A stretch of 64,000 nucleotides of DNA, from positions 26,832,388-26,896,387 of the forward strand of contig NC_089823.1 of assembly GCF_035046505.1 (NCBI RefSeq), read 5' to 3'. Shown here piece after piece: positions 1 through 11,619 of this stretch. Source of the DNA: Tiliqua scincoides. Its lineage: Eukaryota; Chordata; Lepidosauria; Squamata; Scincidae. The position numbers and the translations under genes are program-made. The first letter of the stretch is position 1, and each line of letters begins with the position of its first letter. The notes below the pieces were generated by a model, which was given only the letters and a program-made list of their open reading frames with translations, made no database searches and was not told the origin of the DNA.

Positions 1-430
1 TCCTATCCTGGATACAAGCAGGCTGGAGGTCTCCTCAAAGGGGACATTTGTCCCCTTATCCCAAGTAAAGCCCCAGCCTGCTCGAGTCTGTACCAGTTAA
101 ATCAATGACACAGACTCAAGAAGCCCCATGTCAGGCTTCCTAGCTGAACGTGGGGGATACGATTCAATGGAGGAGGCCTCTGCTGGTTCTTCCCCCCATT
201 CCACCGTTCTTCTGCCCAGAAATGCCTCCCTTGCCCTTCCTCCACTCTCCCCCACACCACTTAGTGATCATCTTCTCTCCACTGGCAGCCAGGGCTCCTT
301 CAGGGGCACTGACGGGGCAGTACAAGCCTTCCTGCTGGCACCGTTTACTCACTGAGTGGCGCAAACATGCTTTAGAAAACCTGCTGCCAGCACTGCGGTC
401 ACAGTGTCAGCGGAAGGGCAATATTGGATC
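1..430. repeat. Dispersed non-autonomous repeat, cut by window edge
   Basis: This stretch resembles other copies in the window near 12.52-12.98, 14.29-14.70 and 52.55-53.11 kb. They share a block with a CCCAATCCT-like end, a segment like AAACATGCTTTA, and short complementary blocks around a run of CCCCTTA. The left end is missing because the window starts inside it. No coding potential is convincing. The family is unnamed here; a non-autonomous DNA transposon is the likeliest explanation because related copies carry inverted ends. Confidence 0.45.
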
Positions 431-1067
431 AGGCTACCTGTCACCTAAATTGAAAAGTACACTATTTGGCATAATCTCAAAGTCTATTCAGATAAAATTG
501 ATAAATACTAACAATAAAGAAAGACAGAAGTACAGTGAACACACACAATTTCATGTGCAAGTTAGGGTTCCAAAAATGAGGGGGGAAAAAATCTTTGGTG
601 ATGGCAAATTGGGAAGAGATTAGGTTATAGAATCTGCTGTATTAGCCTTATTTATGTTAGAAAGTAGCATACAAAATCATCTCTCTTCTCAGTCATCCTC
701 AATGAGCCACCAAAGTGGCTTATCCCAGGAAAATCTGCCTATTCAGGCATTTTGGAGTAGAGACAGTGCTAGATTCTAATACTCCCACAAATGAAAGGAA
801 TTCTGTTTGCACCCTCAGGAGCAGATTTTCACAGATGCATAAGTAAGGGGGTTCAGTGAAATAATACCTCTCCTTATGCAAAGAGAACGTCTTCTGTTCA
901 TGGAAAATACTAATTGGGAACGGATCCAACTCAAATGTTAATACATGAAAACATAAGGGCAGTGAATCCTCAGCTGTTCAGGACAGAATCCACAGCTGTT
1001 CAGAACTGTTGGAGGGCTATGCCTATTTACCTCTGAATAACTGCATTCAGACAATCCGGCAAACCAG

Positions 1068-1480
1068 GGATATCAAACTTTTTTCATCCAGCAGACCAAA
1101 CAGCATTCATGGTGCCTGCTGAGGACAAAAAGGGATGTCATTAAGCAGGTGATCACCACTTTTTCTCATGTAGGAACTCATGCGCTGCAACCAACCAAAG
1201 AGAAAATAGGAAAATTTGGATCATATTTTTCAAGATATGGGAGAACCCATTTATCATGTGGGCCCTTTCAGCAGTGACACCTCAGCACTGCTAAAAGGGT
1301 GGTCTGCACAACAACCGGGCTCTCCTAGCTCCAGCTTTTCTGCAGTTCCTCCTGGCCATACATCACTTCACAGCTCAGTTGCTTATGGTATTGCTGGGAC
1401 AGCCCAACTATCATGTGGGCCAGATGAAGAGCTTCTGCAGGTTGCATCCAGCCCACAGGCCTTATGTATGACACCCCCGT
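1068..1480. mobile_element. Non-autonomous hAT-like repeat (GATATCAAAC...TATGACACCC ends)
   Basis: The segment opens with a TATCAAACTTTTTT-like end and closes with a TTATGTATGACACCC-like end, so the ends are roughly inverted. Related blocks lie at about 43.43-43.86 and 19.78-20.10 kb, sharing phrases such as AGAGCCCAA(C/T)TAT and GGCCTTATGT(A/C)TGACA. This layout is typical of small hAT-derived elements in vertebrates. I did not find a clean target duplication, so the edges are approximate. Confidence 0.45.
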
Positions 1481-2125
1481 TCCAAATCATAAGTTGGAGG
1501 ATCAGGAACAAGCTCAAGAACTCCCTGCCTTCCCTCATGCATGCGGCTTTTGTCTCTTAAACTATCGTATGATTAGAAAAGAATCTAAACTATTAAAGCC
1601 ACTCACAGAAGGAGAACAGAGAGAGCTCATATTATGGCATGGTTATTTTGCCAGCACAGAGTGGAGGAGCTCTATGTTGAGGTTTTCAGCCTGACACAGA
1701 GCATAGGATGTAGCAGAACAAAGCTCCACTAGTCCTATCCCCTTTCCGTCTGGTTCTTCTCCCCACCCACCCTCCCCTGTCCCAGAACATCCCCCCTACC
1801 ACTGCTCAAAGTTCCTACTGTGCTCCAGGAAGCATCCGTCCAGTGTTGAGTTCAGCACCAGCTCCTTGCGGGGTGTTGCAGATGTGCCTTACAGCACATT
1901 TGTGACACCCAGCATTGGCATTGAGGTGCCTTAGGATTGGGCCCTAAATTTCATAGTAAACAGGGGGCTTACTTCTGAGAAAATCTTATAGGACTGCACT
2001 GCATAAATGCAATCTTGGGAACAGGTTAGTCAAAACTGAGCCCCACTGTGCTCAATAAAACTTCAGCTGCAATCCTACATGCACTTACCTGGGAGTAAGG
2101 CTCCTTGAACTCAGCAGCACTTAGG

Positions 2126-2296
2126 GTCAAATCCTATGCAACTTTCCAGCCCTGGTATAACTGTGCCAATGGGGTGTGTGGAAGAGAGGGTTGTTATGGA
2201 GGCCTCTTCAAGGGAATGTTTGTTCCTTTGCTTTGGGGCTACATTGCAGTTGCACCAACACTGGAAAGTTGGATAGGATTGGGCCCTCAAGTCTAA
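2126..2296. mobile_element. Palindromic MITE, GGGCCCAATCC family
   Basis: About 170 bp with imperfect inverted ends: the left arm reads close to AATCCTATGCAACTTTCCAG and the right arm closes with a matching CTGGAAAGTTGGATAGGATT-like block and GGGCCCT. Related copies are at 30.49, 34.07, 38.34, 38.76, 43.91 and 59.85 kb. A mid-element block of GTTTGTTCC(C/T)TT recurs in most copies. Many ends sit beside TTA or TAA, which would fit a Harbinger-style target, but this is not proved. Confidence 0.6.
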
Positions 2297-3036
2297 CTAG
2301 GCATCCTTCTCCAAGGCTGTAAAGTTAAAGCTTTAAATGGGTTTTTCCTGCTTAATCCATTTCTACCCGGCCCACAGTTTTACATATTTGGTCCCTGTTG
2401 CGTATATGCAAAGTTGGGCAGAAATTGCTTAAGGAAAGCCCAATAACCCTGAAGAACAAGGCCAGGAGAAATTCTATATCATACAAAATTTGCATAATTT
2501 GATTATATGCTGCATAATTTGATTATATAAAGAAATATCTATACAGAATTACATAAAGAGGATTGTTCAGTACCATGCCTGTAAGAGTGGTGCATAAGCT
2601 AGGAATAAATTAATGAAGTTGCTAGGTACCCACCGTACAAATCTAGGAATAAAACTGGACTGAGTTTTAAAATAAAATGAACAAGGACAAAACCAGAAAT
2701 CAAAGGATAGTTTGGGGGGAAAATGCCCAAAGGGCTGAGCAGGGAATCCTTGCCTACATCTCTTCTTTCAACTACCTGGACATCACTCCTTATCCAAGAG
2801 AGCACGTTATAGAGACTTCTGAGCAGGGTGACCATACGTCCTCTTTTTCTGGTACATGTCCTCTTTTTCAGCCTTGTGTCCCAGAAAAGAACTTAAGTGT
2901 CCTCCTTTTCCCTGTGAGCAGGCAGCACGGAACCTTCTTGGAATGAATTATACACAATATAGTTTTAAATTTAATAAGTAATATAGCGTTTGAATCAGTT
3001 TTCAACCTTTTTTACGCCCCCCCCCTTTCCTTGCAG

Positions 3037-3337
3037 CAGGGATATGTGGTGGGCGGGTTGGCAGGTGAGGCAGAGCCTCTCTACCCGAGTCCTTCAAAAA
3101 GCGCCACTGCTATATGAAGCCCCAAGCAGGCACAACCCACGTGCTCTTGAGGCAGAGCCTCCCCTCTGGAGTCCTTTGAAAAATGCTACCACCATGAGGC
3201 ACTGAAGCACCCACAGCCCATGCGCTCTTGAGGAACAGTCTCCTCACCAGAGTCCTCCAAATGCAGGTTGTGGGTGTTTGGGCACCTCACATGACACTCT
3301 TCAAAGGCTCTGCCTCACCACCCACCACACATCCCTG
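3037..3337. mobile_element. hAT-like non-autonomous element with perfect 8-bp target duplication
   Basis: The element starts CAGGGATATGTGGTGGG and ends with the complementary CCCACCACACATCCCTG, flanked on both sides by CCTTGCAG (3029-3036 and 3338-3345), a perfect 8-bp target duplication as made by hAT transposases. Inside are repeated blocks built around GAGGCAGAGCCTC and GAGTCCTT(C/T)(A/G)AAAA, in direct and inverted orientation. A second copy is at 42727-43003. Confidence 0.75.
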
Positions 3338-3384
3338 CCTTGCAGGTACTGCTAATAATCCCCCTCTCCTGTTCCCTATAACAG

Positions 3385-3594
3385 TGACTGTCAACCTTTT
3401 CCGTTGACAGGGCACACTGACAAGGCACTGCAATGGTCAAGGCACACCATCAGTCTTCTGACCATTGCCAAGGCACACTGGGCTGCCAACGGAGGATTCA
3501 CATCCCCCAATGGCTCTACTAAGAACTGACCCTCCCCTAAACTCCTGCAGCACATCTGGGGAGCATCCCCGGCGCGGTGGTTTAAGAGCTGGCT
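3385..3594. mobile_element. Small hAT-like MITE (GTCAACCTTTT...GGCACAC family)
   Basis: This resembles the 227-bp elements at 6762-6988 and 13250-13476: it has CAACCTTTTCCGTTGACAG-like sequence, then AAGGCAC(A/T)C repeats, AATGGCTCTACTAA and a terminal GGTGGTTTAAGAGCTG. The ends are decayed and I see no target duplication. It lies directly upstream of the USPL1 CpG island. Confidence 0.6.
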
Positions 3595-4400
3595 TCAATT
3601 AACCCCTTGAAGCCCATACACACGGGTGTTTTTAGCTCCTCTTTCGTCCAGCCCCACATGTTGGGGGCCTGGTCCTCCCTGGTGGCCACCCTGCGAGGGA
3701 GCCAGCCCCCCCCGCCACGAGGCTGCGAGGGAGCTCCCACTCCCCACACAGAGAGCTCCTCCCCGCTCAGGCCCGGGGGCCGCCCGGCCTCCCTCCTCGC
3801 AGCTGCCAAGGGGAAGAAGTGCCTTCTCCAGCGCGGCCCTGAGGAAGCCCCGCCGGCTCCGCAGCCGCCGCCATTTCCCCGCCGCCGCCGCTCCCACAGC
3901 CCCGCCTCAGCGCGCACGGAGGAGGGGGAGGAGCAGGCGGCGCCCGGCCCCTTTCAGCGGGAACCGTCCGCAGGGGTCGCGCCGGAAGCTGCGCAGGGCT
4001 TCCCTGCCGGCCTGGACGCACCACGAGCGTCTGAGCGGAGGAGGCCGTGCTGCCGCTGCGGCGTATTGGCGCCGAGCTCTGCAGGTGAGCAGTGGCTTGG
4101 ACCGTGGCGGCCTCGGCCTCTGTGGGGAGGGGGCGTGGCGCGGGAGTCGACACGCGTGTCCCGGCGGACGCCTCGACACGTGTCCAGGCAGGCGGGCGCC
4201 TCTCCTCCTCCTCTCCTCGGGAGAGTCGGGCGAGGCGCTCGTCTCCTGTGCACGTGGGGTCGCGGGTTGCTCTCCAGCCTTGCTGGGCTGCTCGCTGCGC
4301 GGGTGGCCACGCGACCAGGGCGGGCGCCTGGCTCCCGGGGGCTCGGTGCCCCTCCAGCACCTCAGTCCTTCGCCCCCCTGTAGCTGACAGCCTGGTGCCA
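3560..4400 (+). promoter_or_regulatory. USPL1: CpG island, presumed USPL1 promoter
   Basis: This is the most GC-rich and CpG-dense stretch next to the gene, with many CCGCCG, GGCGC and CGCG words, in contrast to the AT-rich surroundings. It contains a GCCGCCGCCATTT block at about 3864-3876, which resembles a YY1 site, common near housekeeping start sites. No TATA box is evident. It ends in a strong donor used to define the presumed first exon. Assignment to USPL1 is by position and orientation; the transcription start is not visible. Part of a divergent transcript on the - strand cannot be excluded. Confidence 0.7.
3900..4084 (+). other. USPL1: Presumed noncoding exon 1 of USPL1 (5' UTR)
   Basis: The exon end is set by CTCTGCAG followed by GTGAGC at 4085, a near-consensus splice donor inside the CpG island. 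The next supported exon is at 11620, whose coding part begins 76 bases in, so this exon would be untranslated. The left edge is a guess because the start site is not visible. The inferred first intron, 4085-11619, is about 7.5 kb. Confidence 0.55.
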
Positions 4401-5095
4401 CACTGCAGTACACGGCCTTGTAAAGGGTGTGTGTGTGGGCTGCAGTACATGGCCTTATAAAGGTGTGTGTAGGCCGCAGTACATAATGCTATAAAGGTGT
4501 GTGTGTGTATATACAGACAGCAGTATGTAGCCTATAAAGGTGTGTGTGTGAATCCCAGGGTGCAGGTAACAGCACTTCAGTCTTTCATCCCACTACAACT
4601 GACAGCCTGACCCTGGTAGAGTAGGTCGTAGACCGCAGTACATAGCCCTATAAAGTTGTGTGTGTGGAACCCTAGGGTGTAGGTAACAGCACCTCAGCAA
4701 AAAAAAAAATTGACAGCCCCTGGGCTTTTAGGAATTTTGGACCCCCTCCAACACTTCAGTCTTTCACCTCACTACAACGGACAACCTGACAGTAGGGTAG
4801 TACTAGACCACAGTACATAGACTGATAGGTGCAAGAGTATGCATAGAAACGAAGCAACTCCCGACTTTTATTACTCTTGCCTAAATATTGAATAGAAATA
4901 TGGACTAAAAAGGAACTGGTAAGTGCTCTCTCTCTCTCTCTCTCTCTCTCTCCCTGCCCTATAAAGTAGGGCTCAAGTGAATATATATATAGGGAGAAAT
5001 ATATAAGTATATGTTATTGCAACTGAATAGCAAAGTGCCTTTAACCATTGAAGCCCTAGGGCACAAGTAACAGTACCTCAGCAAAAAAAAAGTGA
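4340..5095. repeat. Local degenerate tandem repeat downstream of USPL1 exon 1
   Basis: A unit near GCAGTACATAGCC followed by TATAAAGGTGTGTGTG occurs at about 4405, 4441, 4473, 4519 and 4638, with a weaker copy at 4810. A second module, CA(G/A)CAC(C/T)TCAGTC(C/T)TTC followed by TACAACTGACAGCCTG, recurs at about 4355, 4573 and 4751, and a third, CCTAGGG(T/C) then AGTAACAG(C/T)ACCTCAGC, at 4672 and 5053. The modules interleave as a higher-order repeat, with (CT)n at 4927-4952. Confidence 0.6.
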
Positions 5096-5316
5096 TGGGC
5101 TCCTAGGCTTCAATCTAGTCAGCCTCATGAATAATACAGTCCTGCAAGTGATTGCTGGGGGCCTCCTCTCCACCTGCCTGTGTTATGGTGCTTTATCATC
5201 AGGGTATCTTGCTTCTATAGATGCAAGTGGTTGGAGGTCATCCTGCGTCTGAGTTATTCCTCCCTTGTGGCATCCCACATGAATTGAGTTTGCCACATGT
5301 ACCACTATCTGCATAT

Positions 5317-6068
5317 CAGAACTGGGAGGAATATTATCAAGGGTACAAAGTTTCTTTTGGGCCCCTTCCCAAAGGGGATGAAACACAGGGGAGGATGGTG
5401 ACAAGGGTGGGTGGAAAAGGGGTGGGGAGGGGGCGGAACAAAGCAGGGGAAGGGTGACAACAGCCGAAAAGTCTTTGGTGCCCAGGTCTACTGGGCTTCC
5501 CAATGCAGAGACCAGGTCTGCCTGCCGGTATAGTGTCAGCAGCTAGACACATTAATATGGAAAATTAATTAAATTAAATTTTAATTTAACACACCCCAAT
5601 TAAATTAACACACCCCAAATCTCTCTAAAATCTTTAAAATATAGAAAATCTTTGCAGAAGATTAGCATCATAGTATTTAAGCTCACACTACAATGGAAAG
5701 TGTCCTGTTTGCACCAAAACATTCTTCTGCAGAAGCCAGAGCCCTGCAGCTGTGTCCCTGAGGTCCTATACACCCCTTCCTGGCAAGAAAATCTACATGC
5801 CGAAGAGCTACTGTAGCAGGCCAGTTTCCTCCCAGATTTGACACTGTTTAGGAGTGCCATGTATTCATTCCTTGGCCCAGCACATATGGCTTTTTGTAGC
5901 AGCAGCTGCCACACACAAGGCATCCCACACAAGCAGTGAGTCCAGGTGAGGTAGGAAAATGTAAGTTCCCAGGAAATTTTCGGGCTTCCTTCTTTGGCTC
6001 CTGGCCCCCCTTTTTGACCCTGGGCCCAGTTACAAATTACCCTCTTTACTCCCCTCTCATTGGACCTG
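5317..6068. mobile_element. Non-autonomous hAT-like element, older copy of the one at 61644-62338
   Basis: Sequence similarity to 61644-62338 is obvious along its length: TACAAAGTTTCTTTTGGGCC near the left, TCTCTCTAAAATCTTT and AGCTAC(T/A)GTAGCAGG in the middle, and GACCCTGGGCCC then ACAAATTACCC near the right. Both lie in the same orientation. This copy carries an extra AT-rich patch around 5565-5610. No intact target duplication is seen here, whereas the other copy has one. Confidence 0.65.
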
Positions 6069-6493
6069 TATTGTAGTGTGCATAGATTCCTACCTACTTT
6101 ACGGCACATATGCAACAGTGTGCACTGGTGGTAAGCCAGCTTGTATGAAACAGTGCACGCTCGCATTAAGCCAGCCCGCAGAGCTCAGAATTGGGCTCAA
6201 AATAATGGTAGGTATTTAATAAGAAGTTCAAGTGTGTGATAGTGTGTATATTTCAAGTGTGTATATTTCTATCATGACCGAAAACCTGGTACAGGTTTTC
6301 ACTGAACATCCTTCATTGTAGAAAAACAACAAAAAATAGAGTATACAATGTTGATCTGTTTTTAATGGTCTTGTAAAATATATGTTTTTTTCCCAATTGT
6401 TTTTGTTTTAAACAAAAAAATACTAGCAACATTTTGTTAAGAGTTATGAATTCATATAAGCACTGCCATTTAATGAAGATATGAAATAACTCT

Positions 6494-6716
6494 AAAAAAT
6501 TATTTTTATTTCATGCATTTGTGTATTGCCCATCTTCCAACAAGCTCAGGGTTGTGTGCATGGCTTCTCCCCCTTTTATCCTTGCAACAAGTCTGTGAGC
6601 TGGGTTAGACTTGAGAGATAAGGACTGGCCCAAAGTCACCTGGTAAGCTCCATGGCTGAGTGGGAGTTTGAACCTGGGTCCAAGTGCAACATACTTAACC
6701 ACTACACCACACATTT
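6494..6716 (-). mobile_element. MIR/CORE-type SINE
   Basis: Read on the - strand it begins GTGTGGTGTAGTGGTTAAG, passes a B-box-like GGTTCAAACTCCC, then GCCATGGAGCTTACC and GTGACTTTGGGCCAG, and ends with TTGTTGCAAGGATAAAA. This order matches the tRNA-derived head, core and 3' part of MIR-like SINEs, as I recall them. It lies in the first intron of USPL1. Divergence suggests an old copy. Confidence 0.65.
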
Positions 6717-6761
6717 GGATTGTTTAGTACCCCCTGTATTATGGAAGACATTTACCTATCT

Positions 6762-6988
6762 CAGTGATTTTCAACCCTTTTCATCTTGCGGCACACTGGC
6801 AAGGCACTAAAATGGTCAAGGCACACCACCAGCTTTTTGACAATTGACAAGGCACACTGTACTGTCAGTGGGGGCTTGCATCCCTCAATGGTCCTATTGA
6901 TAAATGACTGTCTCCCTAATTTCTGCATCACACCTGGGGACCATTCATGGCACACCAGTGTGCCACGGCACAGTGGTTGAAATGGCTG
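6762..6988. mobile_element. 227-bp hAT-like MITE with 8-bp target duplication
   Basis: It starts CAGTGATTTTCAACCC and ends GTTGAAATGGCTG, with flanks ACCTATCT (6754-6761) and GCCTATCT (6989-6996), 7 of 8 identical. It is the same length as the inverted copy at 13250-13476. Other relatives are at 3385 and 41025. Confidence 0.75.
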
Positions 6989-7281
6989 GCCTATCTCATC
7001 AATTTAATAATGATTAGATGTATTGTACTCCCCATTCTGTACCACCTGTTATTGAAATGGTCATTTTCTGTTGCATCCGCATAGTTCCTTGCAGCATAGA
7101 CCAGTTTAGCCCATGTTTGTTGTATAATTTATTTCTTTTACTGTAAAACACTTATAACCTGTCTTTCCACTCCTGAGCGGGACATGCTCAAGATGGCTTA
7201 GAATCTGAAACAAACAAAAACACAGAATAAAACCAATAATAACAAAACAACTGCAATAGATTCAGTTTTTTTAAAAAAAAG

Positions 7282-7842
7282 TACAGATGGGGCCTTAATA
7301 TCTGCAGGGGATCTGTTCTTTGATTCCTACAGATAATGAAATCCATGGTTTCAGGCTTTTTAAGCCCTCCAGAGGTGACCAGAACTGTGTCCAGTTGCCT
7401 CCAGAGGGCTTTCTGAAGCCCATAGAGGCCGCACACATCTGCCCACAACCTCTGCAGAATGGCTAATATTTGATTTCCAGAGGGAAACTGGAAGTGTCTT
7501 TTTTTGCTCTTATAAGGCATTTTGAGTCCCAGGGAAGCCCTCTTGGCCTGAGGATGCCTTATAAAGCATAAAAATGTCATTCCTGGTTTATCTCCAGAAA
7601 CCAGAAGTTGCATTTTTTGTCCAAACAGCCATTCTGAAGCACGCAGAGTCTGTGGGTGGATGCGTGTGGCCTCTGCGGGCTCCAGAAAGGTCTCCGGTCT
7701 CCGGAGGTGACCGGAGCACAGCTCCATTTGTCTACAGAGCGCTCAGGTTTGGCCAAGTTGGGCTCAACATGGGTCCAGGGGACCCATGTTGAACCAGAAC
7801 TGTGGATACAGAATCCATGGGTACAGAGGCCCCACCTGTATA
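7282..7842. mobile_element. Tigger/mariner-like MITE
   Basis: The ends are TACAGATGGGGCCTTAATA and, inverted, TACAGGTGGGGCCTCTGTA, which gives inverted termini beginning at a TA dinucleotide. Nearby phrases such as GGATCTGTTCTTTGATTCC and AATCCATGG fit the ends of Tigger-type elements, known to use TA targets. The interior shows weak inverted structure and no transposase. It is in USPL1 intron 1. Confidence 0.5.
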
Positions 7843-8436
7843 GAAAAAACCCAAAACCTAACAGCTGATCAAAGGATAACTTGCAGATCTGCAATAATTT
7901 CTTTGATATTGTCCAGTGAAATACACTATTACACTATAGGGAGGATCTACCTCTGGTTGTGAGGACAATAATGATGAAATGCGTCCCTTTAGATAATGTT
8001 TCTTGATATGCTCCACAAACTCCTCTTTTGGTGGTGAAGGGCAGTGTCATAAGTAGTCATTTTTATGTCCAGTTCTGTCTTTGTATGCTCCTTACCACCC
8101 TGTCTTTCAGAAACCCGAACACACTAACTGTTCAGTCCTAGACATATCTACTCAGCCATAGGTCCGATTATGTTTTTTTGGAGTTTGTGTGCAGGAAAAT
8201 GTATATAGGTTTGCAGCCTAAGAATGGTTGTGGACCTTTAAGGGTATTTGCTGCTGAAAGTCTCACTGTTCCTGCTCAGACATCATTGTGCAAAAACCTG
8301 CTGGCTTCTGCTATCCAATGTCACATGTCTCTTTCTCCTTTCCTCACGGCTGTATTCTGTGTGCCCATGTTTAGGCTGCATGCATTCGACTCATGAGAGG
8401 CTGTAATGATGCTACTTTGCTTAGTCTGTTGATTCT

Positions 8437-8530
8437 TCAGTTGCAGTCCTGTTTGCACTCACCTGTAGTAGGTCCTATTGAATTCAGTGGAACGGACTTC
8501 TGAGTAAACACACAAGATTGTGCTGTTACT
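8437..8530. repeat. Dispersed palindromic repeat (GCAATCCT / GGATTGC type)
   Basis: About 90 bp, reading GTTGCAGTCCTGTTTGCACTC, then a pivot near CCTATTGAATTCAGTGG, then a mirrored half ending in GATTGTGCTG. The same short foldback design recurs near 2.05, 9.56, 33.19, 42.22 and 47.83 kb, and forms the unit of the array at 25.88-26.49 kb. Confidence 0.55.
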
Positions 8531-9310
8531 AATCTTCTGAGCAAGAGAATCTTAATGCTCTTTCATCTGTCGTTATAGTTCATCTCTTTTCAGGTTGCAC
8601 TTGCTCAGGTTGCATTCAGGCAGATGCTCCTATTTTTCCCTCCAATTGCACACCTTGTGACATTCTTTTCTAAGTAGAAGTCTTAGACTGTGTGCCACAG
8701 ACTGCTTTTTAAAAAATATTTTCCAAATAAGAACCAACATTGAAACAAAGTAGAAGGCTATCATAATCAAATAACTCAATAAAGAGAAGATCCCCCCAAA
8801 TCTCCTTTTACTAGCCTTTGAGCTCAAATCAGAATGGTTCATGTAAACAGTACAAAATAATAATAAAGATTAAAATCACACCATTGTGGTTATAATAGCT
8901 TGATAAATATAAAAAGAAACCTGTATAATATTTATTGGACCTAGAATAGACAATATTGGGAATGTCAGTATATTCTAGAGATGGGATCAAATGTATAAGA
9001 AACTAGCTGCACTAATTCTGCCCACTTTAATTAGTGGAAAACAGCTTTTTAATCACCCAAATATGCCTTTGTGTCAGCCTACCGATTCTTATAAGTCAAA
9101 ACCTCTATCTACATTTGGCTGCCATTAAGAGTTACAGCTGCTGGCCTGCTGTGAATATTGTGAATTTCTCTCATATGTTTACCATTAAATACATATTTTT
9201 AAATTGCACCAAGATATGTAATACGTTTCTTTTGAAAGGTTTTTTCAAACCAAATGTGTATTAGGGGCATAATGTCTTTTGTCTTGCTTCTGGAAACAAT
9301 TACAGTCAAG

Positions 9311-9312
<2 letters not shown>

Positions 9313-9370
<58 letters not shown>
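9313..9370. repeat. (AC)29 microsatellite
   Basis: A pure AC run of about 58 bases followed at once by GCG and a short GTGTGTGTG run, so the two could pair as a hairpin. ORFs read through it are artefacts. Confidence 0.95.
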
Positions 9371-9372
<2 letters not shown>

Positions 9373-9557
9373 GGTGTGTGTGCATAAACAATACATTAAG
9401 GTGCCATATTGGAAATATCTTAATAATTCAGATTGTCCAGGGATTGTGAGCTGGTACCTGATGGATTTGTACGCAGTGTGTTAAAACCACATGAAATTGA
9501 CAGCAAAAAACCATGAAGTTATCCCTGCATCTAATTTCCAGTTACCTCTCAGTCACA

Positions 9558-9650
9558 CAGTGCAATCCTATGCATGTCTACTTGGTAGTAAGTCCTATTC
9601 AATTCAATGGGACTTATGCCCATGTAAGTGTGTATAGGATTACAGCCTGC
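9558..9650. repeat. Dispersed palindromic repeat (GCAATCCTATGCATG type)
   Basis: The left half reads GTGCAATCCTATGCATGTC, the centre is CCTATTCAATTCAATGGG and the right half ends TGTATAGGATTACAG, making an imperfect inverted repeat about 90 bp long. It is one of the better-kept copies of this family. Confidence 0.65.
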
Positions 9651-10708
9651 AACGCTAGTGGTTTCATTGTTTTTGATGGAAGGTGATTGCAGGAATGGGG
9701 GAGAACGCAGGAATGGGGGATTATTTATCCTATTTATTAGGATAAATAATCCTAAACCATTGAAAAAGGTTCTGCAATAATCCAGAGTTTTTTCAGTTAA
9801 GGGATTTAACTGAGAAACATATTTTAATAAGTTTCTGAGAGTATAGTCTTGGATTACAAGAAAAGTATCACTTGATAAATGCCAGAGAGGTCCTGGTTTT
9901 ATATTACCTGAAAGGATCATTTCGGACTATTTCTTAAGGAGTCTGGATTTTTAAAGCTGCAAAAGGTGAGATTAAATTAGGAAAATGTAAGTATTCATGT
10001 CTGTTTGCATGTAAATTAATCCATTTTCCAATGAACAGGCTGCTGGTTTACCAGTACAAGAGGCAGATTCTCTGGCAATAACTCATGCAAATGGTAATTA
10101 AAATCTTTAAGATGTATTGTGCAACAAGTGAGTTCACAACATTTTCCCCAGAATAGATTGGTTCATCCATTATGCCATTTAGTGCTACAAGAGTAATCCC
10201 TATGCTTATGGGCTCATCCTCTCCCCATGTGTACCCCACTTAGAGCCTGATCCTATCTGATTCATGCCAACCCACTGCCACCGCACACTGTCGCAAATGT
10301 GCCATATAGCATGCTTGTAGCAGTCAGCGCTGGAGCCAGGCTTGACTTGAGCCTGCGCTCTAATACATTAAAACTTATACCTAGTTTTTAAGTGCTACCA
10401 GATTCTATGTTGTTTTTACACCAAAGAAAACAACTCTATATTGTATTATAGCCTCCTGTTAGAGCAAGATACCATTTCACAAACAATGAACACAATGGGG
10501 GGATGAATCTACAGATGGGGGGCACTTGTAGTTCTCAGTCGTGTACAAGTTAGCCATAAACTAGTCTTAGTGCATGGTTTGCATTCAGTTCCTTTCAGAA
10601 TTGACACCTCCCACAGGCCGTGTGCGACCTCCCTGCACGTCAGAACACCCTCCTGATACGACCGGAGGGCAGTTCCAGTCATGTTCAGCTGTCCCCTGCA
10701 GATATGCA

Positions 10709-11303
10709 GGAAATGGAAAAGGTGCAAAAGAGAGCGACTAAGATGATTACGGGGCTGGGGCACCTTCCTTATGAGGAAAGGCTACGGCGTTTGGGCCTCT
10801 TCAGCCTAGAAAAGAGACGCTTGAGGGGGGACATGATTGAGACATACAGAATTATGCAGGGGATGGACAGAGTGGATAGGGAGATGCTCTTTACACTCTC
10901 ACATAATACCAGAACCAGGGGACATCCACTAAAATTGAGTGTTGGGCGGGTTAGGACAGACAAAAGAAAATATTTCTTTACTCAGCGCGTGGTCGGTCTG
11001 TGGAACTCCTTGCCACAGGATGTGGTGCTGGCGTCTAGCCTAGACGCCTTTAAAAGGGGATTGGACGAGTTTCTGGAGGAAAAATCCATTATGGGGTACA
11101 AGCCATGATGTGTATGCGCAACCTCCTGATTTCAGGAATGGGTTAAGTCAGAATGCCAGATGTAGGGGAGAGCACCAGGATGAGGTCTCTTGTTATCTGG
11201 TGTGCTCCCTGGGGCATTTGGTGGGCCGCTGTGAGATACAGGAAGCTGGACTAGATGGGCCTATGGCCTGATCCAGTGGGGCTGTTCTTATGTTCTTATG
11301 TTC
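10709..11303 (+). mobile_element. CR1-type LINE, 5'-truncated 3' end
   Basis: An open frame to 11108 encodes the C-terminal part of a CR1 reverse-transcriptase protein, with EMEKVQKRATKMI, YEERLRRLGLFSLEKRRLRG and WNSLP motifs typical of that clade. A roughly 195-base 3' UTR follows and ends in TTCTTATG repeats, as CR1 ends do. It is nearly identical to the copy at 58312-59124 but begins about 215 bases further in. The frame before 10709 is flanking sequence. The high identity between the copies suggests recent activity. It lies in USPL1 intron 1. Confidence 0.88.
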
Positions 11304-11400
11304 ATGACTGCTGTTTTGATTATCCATGGTTTTCACCTATGGGGGTTCCAAGACCAGATCCCCCATGGATGCCAAGGTCTGACTGTACTCGTCTGACAAA
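11304..11400. repeat. Tigger-like terminal fragment
   Basis: A block with GGTTTTCACCTATGGGGGTTC, then CAGATCCCCCATGGATGCC and GGTCTGACTGTA resembles the end of a Tigger-type DNA transposon, as I recall it. It directly abuts the CR1 copy. Only one end is seen. Confidence 0.45.
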
Positions 11401-11619
11401 AATGAACTTCCCTTGTCATTAATTGTTTTACATCATTATGGCAGTTGTTGTATTTGCCCATCTCTAACACACATGCATCTTTACTGGTTTTGACACAAGA
11501 ACACGCCATCCTTTTCCACCTCCCTCCCCCCCCCGAAAAAGTTTCTTCATTAGTATGCTTTCTAATTTTTATTGACAAATGTTTAATTTAACTTTTTCTG
11601 TTCGCTTCTTCTTTTTCAG

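Noticed and set aside
3607-4387. Long overlapping ORFs (up to 258 residues) in the CpG island
   Set aside because: They occur in several frames on both strands because stop codons are rare in GC-rich DNA; no domain or splice support is visible.
9199-9484. ORFs with poly(His-Thr) or poly(Cys-Val) stretches
   Set aside because: They are translations of the (AC)n microsatellite.
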